Source of the DNA: VXPQ01 sp964608315
Lineage (GTDB): Bacteria; Bacteroidota; Rhodothermia; Rhodothermales; VXPQ01
NCBI GenBank assembly: GCA_964608315.1
Contig: CAZSNF010000004.1
Location: forward strand, 1 to 64,000
DNA length: 64,000 nucleotides
Reading direction: 5' to 3'
Positions 8,704 to 17,894 of the stretch are shown piece by piece (positions within the stretch are counted from its first letter, which is position 1; every line of letters starts with the position of its first letter). Position numbers and translations under genes: made by a program. The notes below the pieces were generated by a model. The model saw nothing but the letters and a program-made list of their open reading frames with translations, searched no databases and had not been told where the DNA came from.

Positions 8704-9591
8704 ATGCGCTACACTGTCTCTTTTTTCCTGATCCTGTTTTTTGCCGCCGTATCGGTCCATGCGCAATCGGCTGAACCCTTGCGCGTCATCGTTTTCGGGG
8801 CGCATCCCGACGACGCGGAGTTGAAAGCGGGGGGCGTGGCGTCGCTATGGGCGCAGGAAGGCGCCGCCGTGAAGTTTGTGTCCACGACCAACGGCGATAT
8901 CGGCCATTTCGAACAATCGGGCGGCCCGCTTGCGCAGCGGCGCGAAGCCGAGGTGTCCGCCTGCGCGGATATTTTCGGCATTACGACGGAAGTCTACGAT
9001 ATCCACGACGGGGAACTCATGCCGACGCTGGAGAACCGGAGGAAGGTCGTGCGATCCATTCGCGAATGGGATGCGGATATTGTGATGGCGCACCGGCGGT
9101 ACGATTATCATCCGGATCATCGCTACACAGGCGAACTCGTGGAGGACGCCGCCGTCACCGTGGTAGCGCCGTTTTTCGAGGCCCTGACCCCCGGCGTGGA
9201 CCGCAACCCCATTTTCCTGTATCTGTATGACGGCTTCGAAAAGCCCTATCCGTTCCAGCCGGATCTGGTGGTAGGCATCGACGAGGCGGCGGAGGCGAAA
9301 TGGGATTGCATCCGCGCCATGCCCTCCCAGTTTTCCGACGCGGATTCCTGGCAGGGACGGTATCTGCCGAACGTCCCGGAGGACGCCGAGGAGCGCGCGG
9401 AATTCATTCTCGACTACATGAAAACCCGTAGCGCCGCCGTGGCGGACAAGTACCGCGACCGGCTTATCGAATTGTACGGCGAAGAGAAAGGGCGCGCGAT
9501 CGTCTACGCCGAAGCGTTCGAGATTTCCCAGTACGGACGCCAACCCGGCGAGGAAGAGCTCCGGATGTTGTTTCCTTCCTTCGACGAGTAG
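8704..9591 (+). CDS. PIG-L/LmbE family deacetylase, exported
   Basis: This 295-residue zinc-dependent N-deacetylase-like protein has a Sec signal ending V-H-A-Q from the ATG at 8704. The metal and catalytic motif A-H-P-D-D-A-E lies at residues 33-39, and the third metal ligand region is Y-H-P-D-H-R. The family removes acetyl groups from N-acetylglucosamine derivatives. An exported copy near sulfatases suggests action on amino-sugar polysaccharide fragments (inference). The 238-base gap before it (8466-8703) contains only a half copy of the dispersed site (GTATCCTTGA at 8628-8637) and an 8-T run at 8646-8653. Confidence 0.85.
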   Translation: MRYTVSFFLILFFAAVSVHAQSAEPLRVIVFGAHPDDAELKAGGVASLWAQEGAAVKFVSTTNGDIGHFEQSGGPLAQRREAEVSACADIFGITTEVYDIHDGELMPTLENRRKVVRSIREWDADIVMAHRRYDYHPDHRYTGELVEDAAVTVVAPFFEALTPGVDRNPIFLYLYDGFEKPYPFQPDLVVGIDEAAEAKWDCIRAMPSQFSDADSWQGRYLPNVPEDAEERAEFILDYMKTRSAAVADKYRDRLIELYGEEKGRAIVYAEAFEISQYGRQPGEEELRMLFPSFDE

Positions 9592-9607
9592 ATTGCGCTT
9601 TGTCCGA

Positions 9608-9625
9608 CGCGCCTGAAGAGGCGCG
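9608..9625. terminator. Short GC hairpin between convergent genes
   Basis: CGCGCCT-GAAG-AGGCGCG forms a perfect 7-bp stem with a four-base loop, midway between the deacetylase and the sulfatase on the opposite strand. There is no clear T tract on either side, so it is only a candidate bidirectional terminator. Confidence 0.4.
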
Positions 9626-9727
9626 CTTGCCTCTGGTCCGACGTGTCCGCTTGAAAGTCGGTTCTACCTGTTCGTTGCGGCGCGTGGGGGAACTGGCTTT
9701 TTACGTGGAGGATCACTCGACTGCGTT

Positions 9728-11215
9728 CTAAGGATTCTCCAGGGCGTTTTCGTTTGCGGGCGGCATGCGTCCGAAGGTGCGATTCGGGAGGGCGTCTCCC
9801 GTTTCCCGGTCGTATTCGTCCGGCGTGCGTTCCGCCGGACTTGCGTCGCCCGTGGTTTCCTGCCATGCTTCCAGCACGCCGCGCAGGCGCTCGAGGGCTT
9901 CGGCGTGCGCGGGGTCCTGCGACACGTCGTACAGTTCCTGCGGGTCGTCTGCGACGAGATACAACTCTTCTTCCGGGCGGGGCGTGTCGAACACAATGTG
10001 CTGCTGCGGGGTCAGGGCGCCTTCATCCCGGAGCGCCCGCATTTTCCGGAACGTGTCCCCCCGGATGGCGTCCGCAGGCGGTCCGTTGGGAATGTCCGTG
10101 TAGAAGTTCCGGATATACTTGTAGCGGCTGTCGCGTACGGCGCGCACGCGGTCGTCGAAGTCATGCCAGTTTCTCTCGGCAAAGATGTGATCGCGTACGA
10201 CGGCGGACGGGTCGTTGAGTATGGGCACGATGCTTTCCCCCTCGAATGAGGAGGGGATATCTGCGCCGGCAAGGTCCAGCAGCGTGGGCGCAAGGTCCAC
10301 GGCGCTCACCAGGCTGGCTGTCGTGGAGCCGGCCTCCACCCCGGCCGGAAAACGCACGATCCACGGGGTGCGCACGCCGCTGTCGTACACCGTGGTCTTG
10401 GCGCGGGGAAACGGCGCTCCGTTGTCGCTTATGAACAGCACGAACGTGTTTTCCGCGACCTGCTGCCGGTCCAGTTCGTCCAGCACGCTGCCGACATAGT
10501 GGTCCAGCCGGGCAATCTCGTCATAGTACAATGCGAGGTCCTTTCGCACTTCCGGCGTGTCGGGCAGATAGGCAGGGACGACCACATCCTCAAGCGCATG
10601 CGGAGTATCGAGGATGCCCTCCTGGTAGGGGCGATGGGGATCGAACGAGGAAAGCCATGCAAGGAAGGGCCGGTCCTCGGGCCGCTGCTTCAGGGCGTCC
10701 ACCCATGCCCCGGCGCCGCTGGCGTATCCTCCGCCCGGCATGAGTTCGTTTTCGTTCGCTTCGTCGGTGGTGCGTTCGCCGCCTCCCTGGATAACCAGAT
10801 CGAACCGCGCTACGGCGTCGTCGCCCAGATGCCATTTGCCTGCCGACGCGGTCCAGTATCCAGCCTCCCGGAGCAGGTCTGCAAACGTGATCTGGTCCTC
10901 AGGCAAAGGCCAGTGCAATTGTTCGGCGCCGGTCTGGTGCGGGTATTTCCCGGTCAGGATGGAAGCCCGGCTGGGGCTGCACGAACTGGTGGCGACGAAG
11001 GCGTGGTCGAAGCGCATGCCGCGGTCGGCCAGCCGCTGGAGGTTCGGCGTCCGGATAAAAGGATGGCCGTAGGGCGAGGCGTCTTCCCATCCCATATCGT
11101 CCGCCACGAGAATCACGAAGTTGGGCGGGTCGGCGGGGGCGGGCGTTTCGCCGCAGGCGGCGACGCTGATAGCTGCCGCAAGCAACAGGATGGCGGAAAG
11201 GAAATTTCGGAACAT
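9728..11215 (-). CDS. Sulfatase lipoprotein (formylglycine-dependent)
   Basis: The 495-residue intact sulfatase has a lipoprotein signal with a V-A-A-C lipobox (Cys21). The activation motif C-S-P-S-R lies at residues 79-83, metal-binding D-D-M-G at 39-42, and K-W-H-L-G-D in the second active-site region. The later V-L-F-I-S-D-N-G-A motif is also present. The shape resembles the N-sulphoglucosamine sulfohydrolase or arylsulfatase branch. It should be anchored in the periplasm or on the surface and desulfate a polysaccharide or oligosaccharide. An FGE-type maturase is needed but not seen here. It is transcribed divergently from the TRAP importer, with a dispersed repeat site in between. Confidence 0.9.
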   Translation of the reverse strand: MFRNFLSAILLLAAAISVAACGETPAPADPPNFVILVADDMGWEDASPYGHPFIRTPNLQRLADRGMRFDHAFVATSSCSPSRASILTGKYPHQTGAEQLHWPLPEDQITFADLLREAGYWTASAGKWHLGDDAVARFDLVIQGGGERTTDEANENELMPGGGYASGAGAWVDALKQRPEDRPFLAWLSSFDPHRPYQEGILDTPHALEDVVVPAYLPDTPEVRKDLALYYDEIARLDHYVGSVLDELDRQQVAENTFVLFISDNGAPFPRAKTTVYDSGVRTPWIVRFPAGVEAGSTTASLVSAVDLAPTLLDLAGADIPSSFEGESIVPILNDPSAVVRDHIFAERNWHDFDDRVRAVRDSRYKYIRNFYTDIPNGPPADAIRGDTFRKMRALRDEGALTPQQHIVFDTPRPEEELYLVADDPQELYDVSQDPAHAEALERLRGVLEAWQETTGDASPAERTPDEYDRETGDALPNRTFGRMPPANENALENP

Positions 11216-11232
11216 GGACGGGATGCAGTAAA

Positions 11233-11251
11233 TTAATCAGCGTGTCCTTAA
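11233..11251 (+). repeat. Dispersed end site
   Basis: TTAATCAGCGTGTCCTTAA in the divergent gap between the sulfatase and the TRAP operon. An upstream GTG inside this site opens the same frame as the TRAP binding protein but gives an unlikely N-terminus. Confidence 0.7.
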
Positions 11252-11367
11252 GGGGTACGGCCTGTTTGTGTCTCGCGTATGCCGTACTTTCGGGAAGCCG
11301 CTTGCAGGGTGTGTCGGGCGGTACGCCTCCAAAAGATACTGCATCACTCGTTTACGATTCGAATTCC

Positions 11368-12345
11368 GTGCGATTTGGAAAAACGTTGTGCCTGACCGCG
11401 GCGTTATGTCTGTCGGCGTGCAGCGCCGGGTCCGACGTCGTCGTCATCAAGATGGGACACGGCCTCGATGCGTCGCATTCCGTCCATCAGGCCATGGAGT
11501 ATCTCGGCGAACGGCTTGCCGAGAAGTCCGACTCGACGATGCGGGTGGACATTTACCCCAGCCAGCAACTGGGCACCGAGCGCGAATTGCTGGAGCTTTT
11601 GCAGATCGGGAGCGTGGGCATGACCAAGGTGTCTTCGGCGGCGCTGGAAGGATTCGTTCCGGAATATCAGGTGCTGGGGTTGCCGTATCTTTTTCGGGAC
11701 GAACGACACCGTTTCGAGGTTTTCTGGAATAGCGAGGTGGGTCGGGATATTCTGGCCAGCGGGCAGGAGTTCGGCTTGCGCGGCCTGACCTACTACGACG
11801 CCGGCACGCGCAGTTTCTACACGAAGACGCGGCCGGTGCAGACGCCTGTCGATTTGCAGGGACTCAAGATCCGGGTGCAGGAAAGCCCGGTCGCCATGCG
11901 CATGGTGCAGGCGCTGGGCGGTTCGCCTACGCCGATCGCATGGGGCGAACTGTATACGGCGCTTCAGCAGGGCGTGGTGGACGGCGCGGAGAACAATCCG
12001 CCGTCGTTCTACCTGTCCGGGCATTATGAAGTGTGCAAGTATTACACGCTGGATGCGCACACCGCGGTGCCCGATGTGGTGCTGGTCAGCATGACGCTCT
12101 GGAACGATCTGACGGAGCAGCAACGGGAGTGGTTACAGGAAGCCGCGCTCGAATCGGCGGTGCGCCAGCGCGCGCTTTGGGCCGAATCCGTGAACGAGTC
12201 GCTGGCGGCGGTGCGCGCGGCGGGCGTCGAGATCATCGAGCCGGATATCGCTCCCTTTGCGGAGGGGGTCGCGTCCATGTACGAGGCGTATCGGGAGGAT
12301 CCGGCCATTCGGTCGCTTATCGACCGCATTCGGAGGGTGAGATAA
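11368..12345 (+). CDS. TRAP transporter substrate-binding lipoprotein (DctP family)
   Basis: From the GTG at 11368 the product has 325 residues and a compact lipoprotein signal with an L-S-A-C lipobox. Starting at 11242 would add 42 residues with no signal. The body is a DctP-type solute receptor: G-H-G-L-D-A-S-H-S-V-H, F-A-E-style helices, and the carboxylate-binding region L-K-I-R-V-Q-E-S-P-V with the A-L-G-G-S-P-T-P-I-A segment. The family binds organic acids, including uronates and sugar acids. Its stop (TAA) overlaps the start of the small permease by one base. It probably captures a sugar acid released by the neighbouring exported enzymes, but the ligand is not certain. Confidence 0.9.
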   Translation: MRFGKTLCLTAALCLSACSAGSDVVVIKMGHGLDASHSVHQAMEYLGERLAEKSDSTMRVDIYPSQQLGTERELLELLQIGSVGMTKVSSAALEGFVPEYQVLGLPYLFRDERHRFEVFWNSEVGRDILASGQEFGLRGLTYYDAGTRSFYTKTRPVQTPVDLQGLKIRVQESPVAMRMVQALGGSPTPIAWGELYTALQQGVVDGAENNPPSFYLSGHYEVCKYYTLDAHTAVPDVVLVSMTLWNDLTEQQREWLQEAALESAVRQRALWAESVNESLAAVRAAGVEIIEPDIAPFAEGVASMYEAYREDPAIRSLIDRIRRVR

Positions 12346-12875
12346 TGGATGCGTTGCGTCGCGTCATGGATAAAGGTCTGGGGTGGTTTCTGGTGGGGTT
12401 GATGTCGTTGGCGCTCGTCAATGTGCTATGGCAAGTCTTTACGCGCTGGGCCCTCAACGATCCCAGCGCATGGACGGAAGAACTGGCGCGCTATCTCCTT
12501 GTCTGGATCGGGTTGATCGGCGCGGGATACGCCGCCGGCAGGCATCTGCATCTCGCCATCGACCTGTTGCCGTCCGCGTTGTCCGGGCGCAGGCGCCGCG
12601 CACTTGCGCTGCTGATAGACGGCCTGGTGCTGCTGTTCGCCGCGTTCGCCATGGTGGTCGGCGGGGTTCGGTTGATGAGCCTGACGTTGCTCATGGACCA
12701 AACGTCCGCCGCGCTGGGCGTCCGGCTGGGCTATGTGTATCTGGCTATCCCTTTGAGCGGCGCAGTGATTGCGTTGTACGCCGCGATGTCGATCATCGAT
12801 CGCCTGCGCAACCGGACGGCTTCCGAAGACGATTCCGACACGGAATACCCTCCCGACCGATACGCCATCGACTGA
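12345..12875 (+). CDS. TRAP transporter small permease (DctQ family)
   Basis: The protein has 176 residues with four predicted membrane segments, as usual for the family. The conserved W-T-E-E-L-A-R-Y-L-L-V-W block between helices 1 and 2 is clear. Translation is coupled to the binding protein (stop and start share a base). The C-terminus ends in an acidic, probably cytoplasmic tail. It pairs with the large subunit 3 bases downstream. Confidence 0.9.
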   Translation: MDALRRVMDKGLGWFLVGLMSLALVNVLWQVFTRWALNDPSAWTEELARYLLVWIGLIGAGYAAGRHLHLAIDLLPSALSGRRRRALALLIDGLVLLFAAFAMVVGGVRLMSLTLLMDQTSAALGVRLGYVYLAIPLSGAVIALYAAMSIIDRLRNRTASEDDSDTEYPPDRYAID

Positions 12876-12878
12876 GAC

Positions 12879-14174
12879 ATGGAACTGGCGGGCGTATTCA
12901 TACTCGCGGTCGTTTTTCTGGCGTTGCTCCTGATCGGCGTACCCGTGGCGTTCAGCATCGGAATTGCGACGGTGTGCACGTTGCTCCTGAGCATTCCGCC
13001 TGGCCCGGCCCTGACGACCGCCGCCCAGCGCATGGCCACCGGACTCGACAGTTTTGCGCTGCTGGCTATTCCCTTCTTTATTCTTGCGGGACAGATCATG
13101 AACCGGGGCGGCATTGCGCGCCGCCTGATCGATTTCGCCAGGAGTCTGGTGGGCATGTTGCCCGGCGCGCTGGCCCATGTGAATATCGTGGCGGCCATGT
13201 TTTTCGGGGCGATTTCCGGTTCGGCGGTGGCGGCGGCGTCTGCCGTGGGGGGCGTCATGGCGCCGCGCATGGAGGAAGACGGGTACGACAAGGGTTACGG
13301 CGCTGCGGTGAACATTGCGGCGGCCACCACCGGCCTGGTCATTCCGCCCAGCAACATTCTCATCGTGTATTCGCTGGCGAGCGGCGGAGCGTCCATCGCC
13401 GCGCTCTTTCTGGCGGGCTATCTGCCCGGCATTCTGACGGGCCTCGCTCTGATGGCCGTGGCGGGCGTCATTGCCTGGCGCAGAAAATACGCTCGTTCGG
13501 ACCGGGTGCGCGCTCGGGTCGCCGCGCGCAAATTCCTTGACGCGCTTCCCAGCCTTTTTCTGCTGTTCGTGGTGATCGGGGGGATTGTGGCGGGCGTCTT
13601 CACGGCGACCGAGGCAAGCGCGGTGGCGGTGGTCTACGCCCTTGCGCTGGCCCTGTCGTACCGCGAAATTTCCCTGAAGGATTTGCCGTCCATTTTGCTT
13701 CAGTCCGCCTCTACGACCGCTGTCGTGATGCTGCTGGTCGGCACGTCCATGGGGCTTTCCTGGGCGATGTCCTACGAGAATATTCCCCAGAACGTGGCCT
13801 CGACGCTTGTTGCGCTCAGCGACAGTCCGATCATGATCCTGCTGATCATAAATCTCGTGCTGCTGTGCGTGGGAACCTTCATGGACATTACGCCCGCCGT
13901 GCTTATTTTCACGCCCATTTTCCTGCCCATCGTAACGGCGCTCGGGATGGATCCTGTGCATTTCGGCGTCGTGATGGTCCTGAATCTCTGCGTGGGCATC
14001 TGTACGCCGCCCGTGGGGACCGTGCTGTTCGTGGGGTGCGGGGTGGCGGGGGTACCCATTACCCGGGTGATCCGGCCGCTCATGCCGCTCTACATCGCCA
14101 TGATTGCAGCGCTTATGATCGTCACGTACGTGCCGGCGCTCAGCTTGTGGCTTCCGGGGGTTTTCGGGTTTTGA
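12879..14174 (+). CDS. TRAP transporter large permease (DctM family)
   Basis: This 431-residue protein has about 12 membrane segments and forms the sodium-driven translocation subunit. Typical signatures are A-I-P-F-F-I-L-A-G near residue 65, G-A-I-S-G-S-A-V-A-A-A-S-A-V-G at about 110-124, and the closing G-V-M-V-L-N-L-C-V-G-I-C-T-P-P-V-G. It completes a three-gene TRAP operon (11368-14174). A dispersed repeat site directly follows the stop codon. Confidence 0.92.
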   Translation: MELAGVFILAVVFLALLLIGVPVAFSIGIATVCTLLLSIPPGPALTTAAQRMATGLDSFALLAIPFFILAGQIMNRGGIARRLIDFARSLVGMLPGALAHVNIVAAMFFGAISGSAVAAASAVGGVMAPRMEEDGYDKGYGAAVNIAAATTGLVIPPSNILIVYSLASGGASIAALFLAGYLPGILTGLALMAVAGVIAWRRKYARSDRVRARVAARKFLDALPSLFLLFVVIGGIVAGVFTATEASAVAVVYALALALSYREISLKDLPSILLQSASTTAVVMLLVGTSMGLSWAMSYENIPQNVASTLVALSDSPIMILLIINLVLLCVGTFMDITPAVLIFTPIFLPIVTALGMDPVHFGVVMVLNLCVGICTPPVGTVLFVGCGVAGVPITRVIRPLMPLYIAMIAALMIVTYVPALSLWLPGVFGF

Positions 14175-14176
14175 GA

Positions 14177-14196
14177 TTGAATCAGAATATCCTTGA
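14177..14196 (+). repeat. Dispersed end site
   Basis: TTGAATCAGAATATCCTTGA, three bases after the TRAP operon. TTGAAT followed 17 bases later by TATATT gives a promoter-like pair reading toward the defence genes. This is a candidate only. Confidence 0.55.
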
Positions 14197-14292
14197 ATAA
14201 ATCTTTCTGTTTTCATATATTAATATGGGTTTTTCTTGCCGTAGATGGCGGGACGAGGGCAGGGTGTTGGCGAAAACACGGTCCAGATACGA

Positions 14293-14311
14293 ATAATCAG
14301 AGTATTCTTAT
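14293..14311 (+). repeat. Dispersed end site, diverged
   Basis: ATAATCAGAGTATTCTTAT, a second copy 97 bases after the previous one. Both lie in the AT-richer leader (14175-14466) of the defence cluster. Otherwise the leader holds no gene I can support. Confidence 0.5.
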
Positions 14312-14466
14312 ATTTTATTGTCGGATCTGGGGAAAATTTTCCGGCGCAACGGGCTGGACGTTTCTTGCGGTTCAGGTTATCGCATGCAGGACAAAATGTG
14401 GTGCTTGGCAGAAACAGCGCAGGAAGTCCGGGTTGGCAAAAACGATTAAACGAGAGGTGTTTTCGA

Positions 14467-17400
14467 TTGAGTACTGAAGTGCGCCTTCGGGAAGGTCAAA
14501 TACTTACTGGTCCGCAATTCAACGAGCCGATGCGTGTGGAGACCGTACGCCCGAACGGATCGGATACTTGGGTTGCGGGCCTTGTCGGTCAGCGGTCGGA
14601 ACGATTTCGGCGGGTTACATTGACCGCAGATGATATCGCAAGCCTGAACGTTGCCGACGCTTCCCTGTCCTACGATGGCGATGGGCGGCTTCTCCGTCTC
14701 GGCCTGCAGGCTTATTCGCTGGGGATCGCGTACGAATTCGATCCATATTTCGGGCTTTCCATCTCGCGCGTAGATCCGCTTCCCCATCAACTCGAGGCGG
14801 TTTATGAGCATCTTCTCAAATTGCCCAGCGTACGCTTTTTGCTTGCCGACGATGCGGGCGCGGGCAAGACGATCATGGCAGGCCTTCTGATCCGCGAACT
14901 CAAGCTGCGCGGGCTTATTGAAAGAATCCTCGTCGTTTGTCCGGCTAATCTCTCTTTCCAGTGGCAACGCGAACTCAAGGAAAAATTCGACGAGAAATTT
15001 CTTGTTTTGCAGGGTAGCGACCTCCGCGACCAGTTTGGCGTCAACCAGTGGATGGAGCGAAAACAGATTATTACCTCGCTCGACCTCGCCAAGCGCAGCG
15101 AAATTTTGCCTGGCCTGCGGCAGGTGCATTGGGACCTGGTGATCATTGACGAGGCGCATCGCATGTCGGCGCGCGACGAAACACATAAGAGCCAGCGCTA
15201 CCGGCTGGGGGAATTGCTGCGCGATTGTACCGATCATATTCTTCTACTGACCGCCACGCCGCACAAGGGGGACCCGAAGAACTTTACGCTTTTCCTGCAA
15301 CTGCTCGACAAGGACGCCTACGCCGACGTGAAGTCGATTCATGAGGCTATGGAGCGGCGGCGCGCGCCTTTTTATTTGCGCCGCACCAAAGAAGCGATGG
15401 TCTATTTTCCGGAGCGTCAGACAGACGGGACCTGGACCGCAAAGCCGGTTTTTACGAAACGCATTCCGCGGACTGCCGATTTTACCATTGACGGCGCCGA
15501 GTTTGAACTTTACAGCAATGTTACCCGGTTCGTGAAGCGGCAGAGCGCCCGCGCCGCCGCGCAGGGCGACAACCCGCGGGCGCGAGCGGTCGGATTCCTG
15601 ATGGCGCTGTATCAGAGACGTCTCGCCTCCAGCACCTACGCGATGCGACGGTCCCTTGAGAATCGCGCCAAACGTCTGGAAAATGGCCTCAAGTCGGCTC
15701 AGGATCTGGCGCGGCAAGCGCCGCCTGACCTTCCTGATTGGGAAGAGATGGAAGAGTTCGAGGACGCCGAGCGGGAGCGCCTTGAGCGAATGCTGGAAGC
15801 GGTCACGCTGGCAGGCAATGCCGGGCAAGTACGCGAAGAGATCGCTGAGCTTTTGGCGCTTGCCGGGGAGGCGAAAGTGGTTGAAGACGCGGGCGACGAG
15901 GCAAAACTTGGACATCTTCGCAAGATCATGCAGGACGAGGGGTTTTTTGATGATCCTGACCAGAGACTGCTGATTTTCACAGAATTCAAGGACACCCTTG
16001 ACCACCTGATGGGGCATTTAAAAGCCTGGGGTTTCAGCGTCGGCTGTATCCACGGCGGCATGAAACCGGGTTCCCGCGACCAGCCCGGGACCAGAATCCA
16101 TACCGAACAGCAATTTCGCGAAGGCGCCATACAGGTTCTGGCGGCGACGGAGGCCGCTGGCGAAGGCGTCAACTTGCAGTGTTGCCACATCCTGTTCAAT
16201 TATGACATCCCATGGAACCCGAATCGCCTTGAACAGCGCATGGGACGTATCCATCGCTACGGACAACGGCAGGACTGCCTGATTTTCAATTTCGTCGCCA
16301 CGAACACGATCGAGGGCCGTGTGCTTCAGCGCCTTCTGGACAAACTTCAGGAAATTCGCGACGCCCTTGATGACGATGCTGTATTCAACGTGGTGGGCGA
16401 GGTCTTGCCGTCCGCCCATGTGGAGCGTGTGCTTCGGGACTACTACGCGGGTAAACTGGGCGATTCTGACCTCGAAGAACGGCTCTTGAAAGATGTAGAT
16501 GAAAGTCACTTTCGATCTATCTGTCGGACCGCTTTGGAAGGATTGGCTTCGAAGAAACTTAACCTGGACATGCTCATCGAGCGTCGCGCTCGAGCGCAGG
16601 AGCGGCGCGTCGTACCGGAAACCATTGCACGGTTCATCACGGAATGCGCGCAGCATGCAACCCTGAATCTGAAACCGGTCAGGAACCTGATCCATACGTT
16701 TGAGCCGGGTCGAACTCCTTCCGGGTTGCAAAAATATGCGTACGAGACGAATTGGAAGTTTCCGGAATTGGCGGCGCGGTATCCGCGCTTTTCCACAGAC
16801 CGGGAAACAGCCGAGAAAAATAATCTTGAGTGGGTGACTCCGGGGCATTCCCTGTTCGAGTCCCTGCGTCGGTGCGCATTCGATCTGGCTCGGGACGCCT
16901 TTGCGCGAGGCGCCTGTTTCTATTCGCTGGCCCACGAAGCTCCGGCGCGGCTCGATGTTTATCGGGCGCGCGTGGTGGACGGGCTTGACCAGGTTATTCA
17001 TGAGCGATTATTCATTGTGGAACGGACAGCTGACGGATCGTCTTCTCTCCGCCCGCCGGATGTGCTTGGCGATATGACTCCTGCTGACCTGTCGGGCGAT
17101 CTGCCGCCCGCGGCTACCTCCCCCGAAGAGACCGGCTGGCTTAACAAGTACGCCCTTGCGCCCTTTATAGAAGAAGTTCGCGCCGAACGACTGACCGAGG
17201 TTGAGCGGATCGGCGAGCACGTCGAGATTTCCTTGACCGAGATTCTTCAGCGGATCGACGAGGAGATTGGTCGCGCTGCGGAAGAAGTTGCCCATGAGAT
17301 TACGGGCGCGGGAGGACGCCTTGCGCAAGCGGAAAGGCGCCATGAGGAAGCGCTGGCGCGACGTACTCGCCGACGCGAGGAAATCACGCGGCAGAAGTCG

Positions 17401-17868
17401 GTGACGTTACAAGGGGTAGAGCGATTGGCGAGCGCTCTTGTCTTGCCTCATCCCGAGCGCGAGACTCCCGACGTCCGACGCTTGCGCCCACATCCCGAAA
17501 CCGAGATGACGGCCATGCGGGTGGTCATGGAGTACGAAACTGCGCAAGGCCGTCAGGTCAAAGACGTTCACGAAAAAAATCTTGGCTACGATATAACCAG
17601 TCTCGACCCGAAGTCCGGGGAGTTGCGCCTGATCGAGATAAAGGGTCTCGCCACCACTGGCGGCATTCTGTTGACGCCTAACGAGCGTCGCGTCGCCGAG
17701 GATCGCCGCGATTGCTACTGGCTCTATGTGGTCATCAACTGCGAGAGCGCTCCCGAACTCCAGGATCCGATCAAGGACCCGGTTCGTTTTCCGTGGAATA
17801 AGGTCACCAAGGTGGCTCGCTATCACCTGAACGTTAACGCCCTGATCCAGTCGCCGGGAGCGCAGTAA
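14467..17868 (+). CDS. SNF2-family helicase with C-terminal DUF3883-like domain
   Basis: From the TTG at 14467, which has AGAGG about nine bases upstream, the product has 1133 residues. The helicase core shows D-A-G-A-G-K-T (129-135), D-E-A-H (228-231), L-L-T-A-T-P-H-K-G-D, and in lobe two R-M-G-R-I-H-R-Y-G-Q-R-Q-D. The last ~110 residues (V-K-D-V-H-E-K-N-L-G-Y-D, then L-I-E-I-K-G) resemble DUF3883, a PD-(D/E)XK-like domain common in defence proteins. SNF2 helicases of this kind occur in DISARM (DrmD) and related anti-phage systems, where they act as dsDNA translocases. This gene opens a six-gene same-strand cluster. Hallmark DISARM partners with DUF1998 are absent, so I do not call it DrmD. 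Confidence 0.85.
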   Translation: MSTEVRLREGQILTGPQFNEPMRVETVRPNGSDTWVAGLVGQRSERFRRVTLTADDIASLNVADASLSYDGDGRLLRLGLQAYSLGIAYEFDPYFGLSISRVDPLPHQLEAVYEHLLKLPSVRFLLADDAGAGKTIMAGLLIRELKLRGLIERILVVCPANLSFQWQRELKEKFDEKFLVLQGSDLRDQFGVNQWMERKQIITSLDLAKRSEILPGLRQVHWDLVIIDEAHRMSARDETHKSQRYRLGELLRDCTDHILLLTATPHKGDPKNFTLFLQLLDKDAYADVKSIHEAMERRRAPFYLRRTKEAMVYFPERQTDGTWTAKPVFTKRIPRTADFTIDGAEFELYSNVTRFVKRQSARAAAQGDNPRARAVGFLMALYQRRLASSTYAMRRSLENRAKRLENGLKSAQDLARQAPPDLPDWEEMEEFEDAERERLERMLEAVTLAGNAGQVREEIAELLALAGEAKVVEDAGDEAKLGHLRKIMQDEGFFDDPDQRLLIFTEFKDTLDHLMGHLKAWGFSVGCIHGGMKPGSRDQPGTRIHTEQQFREGAIQVLAATEAAGEGVNLQCCHILFNYDIPWNPNRLEQRMGRIHRYGQRQDCLIFNFVATNTIEGRVLQRLLDKLQEIRDALDDDAVFNVVGEVLPSAHVERVLRDYYAGKLGDSDLEERLLKDVDESHFRSICRTALEGLASKKLNLDMLIERRARAQERRVVPETIARFITECAQHATLNLKPVRNLIHTFEPGRTPSGLQKYAYETNWKFPELAARYPRFSTDRETAEKNNLEWVTPGHSLFESLRRCAFDLARDAFARGACFYSLAHEAPARLDVYRARVVDGLDQVIHERLFIVERTADGSSSLRPPDVLGDMTPADLSGDLPPAATSPEETGWLNKYALAPFIEEVRAERLTEVERIGEHVEISLTEILQRIDEEIGRAAEEVAHEITGAGGRLAQAERRHEEALARRTRRREEITRQKSVTLQGVERLASALVLPHPERETPDVRRLRPHPETEMTAMRVVMEYETAQGRQVKDVHEKNLGYDITSLDPKSGELRLIEIKGLATTGGILLTPNERRVAEDRRDCYWLYVVINCESAPELQDPIKDPVRFPWNKVTKVARYHLNVNALIQSPGAQ

Positions 17869-17894
17869 GCCAAAGGGCGCTGCGGAGATAAGCC

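Noticed and set aside
12426..14216. A 596-codon minus-strand frame over the TRAP permeases
   Set aside because: The product is low-complexity (His, Arg, Gln, Asn) and lies antisense to two clear TRAP genes.
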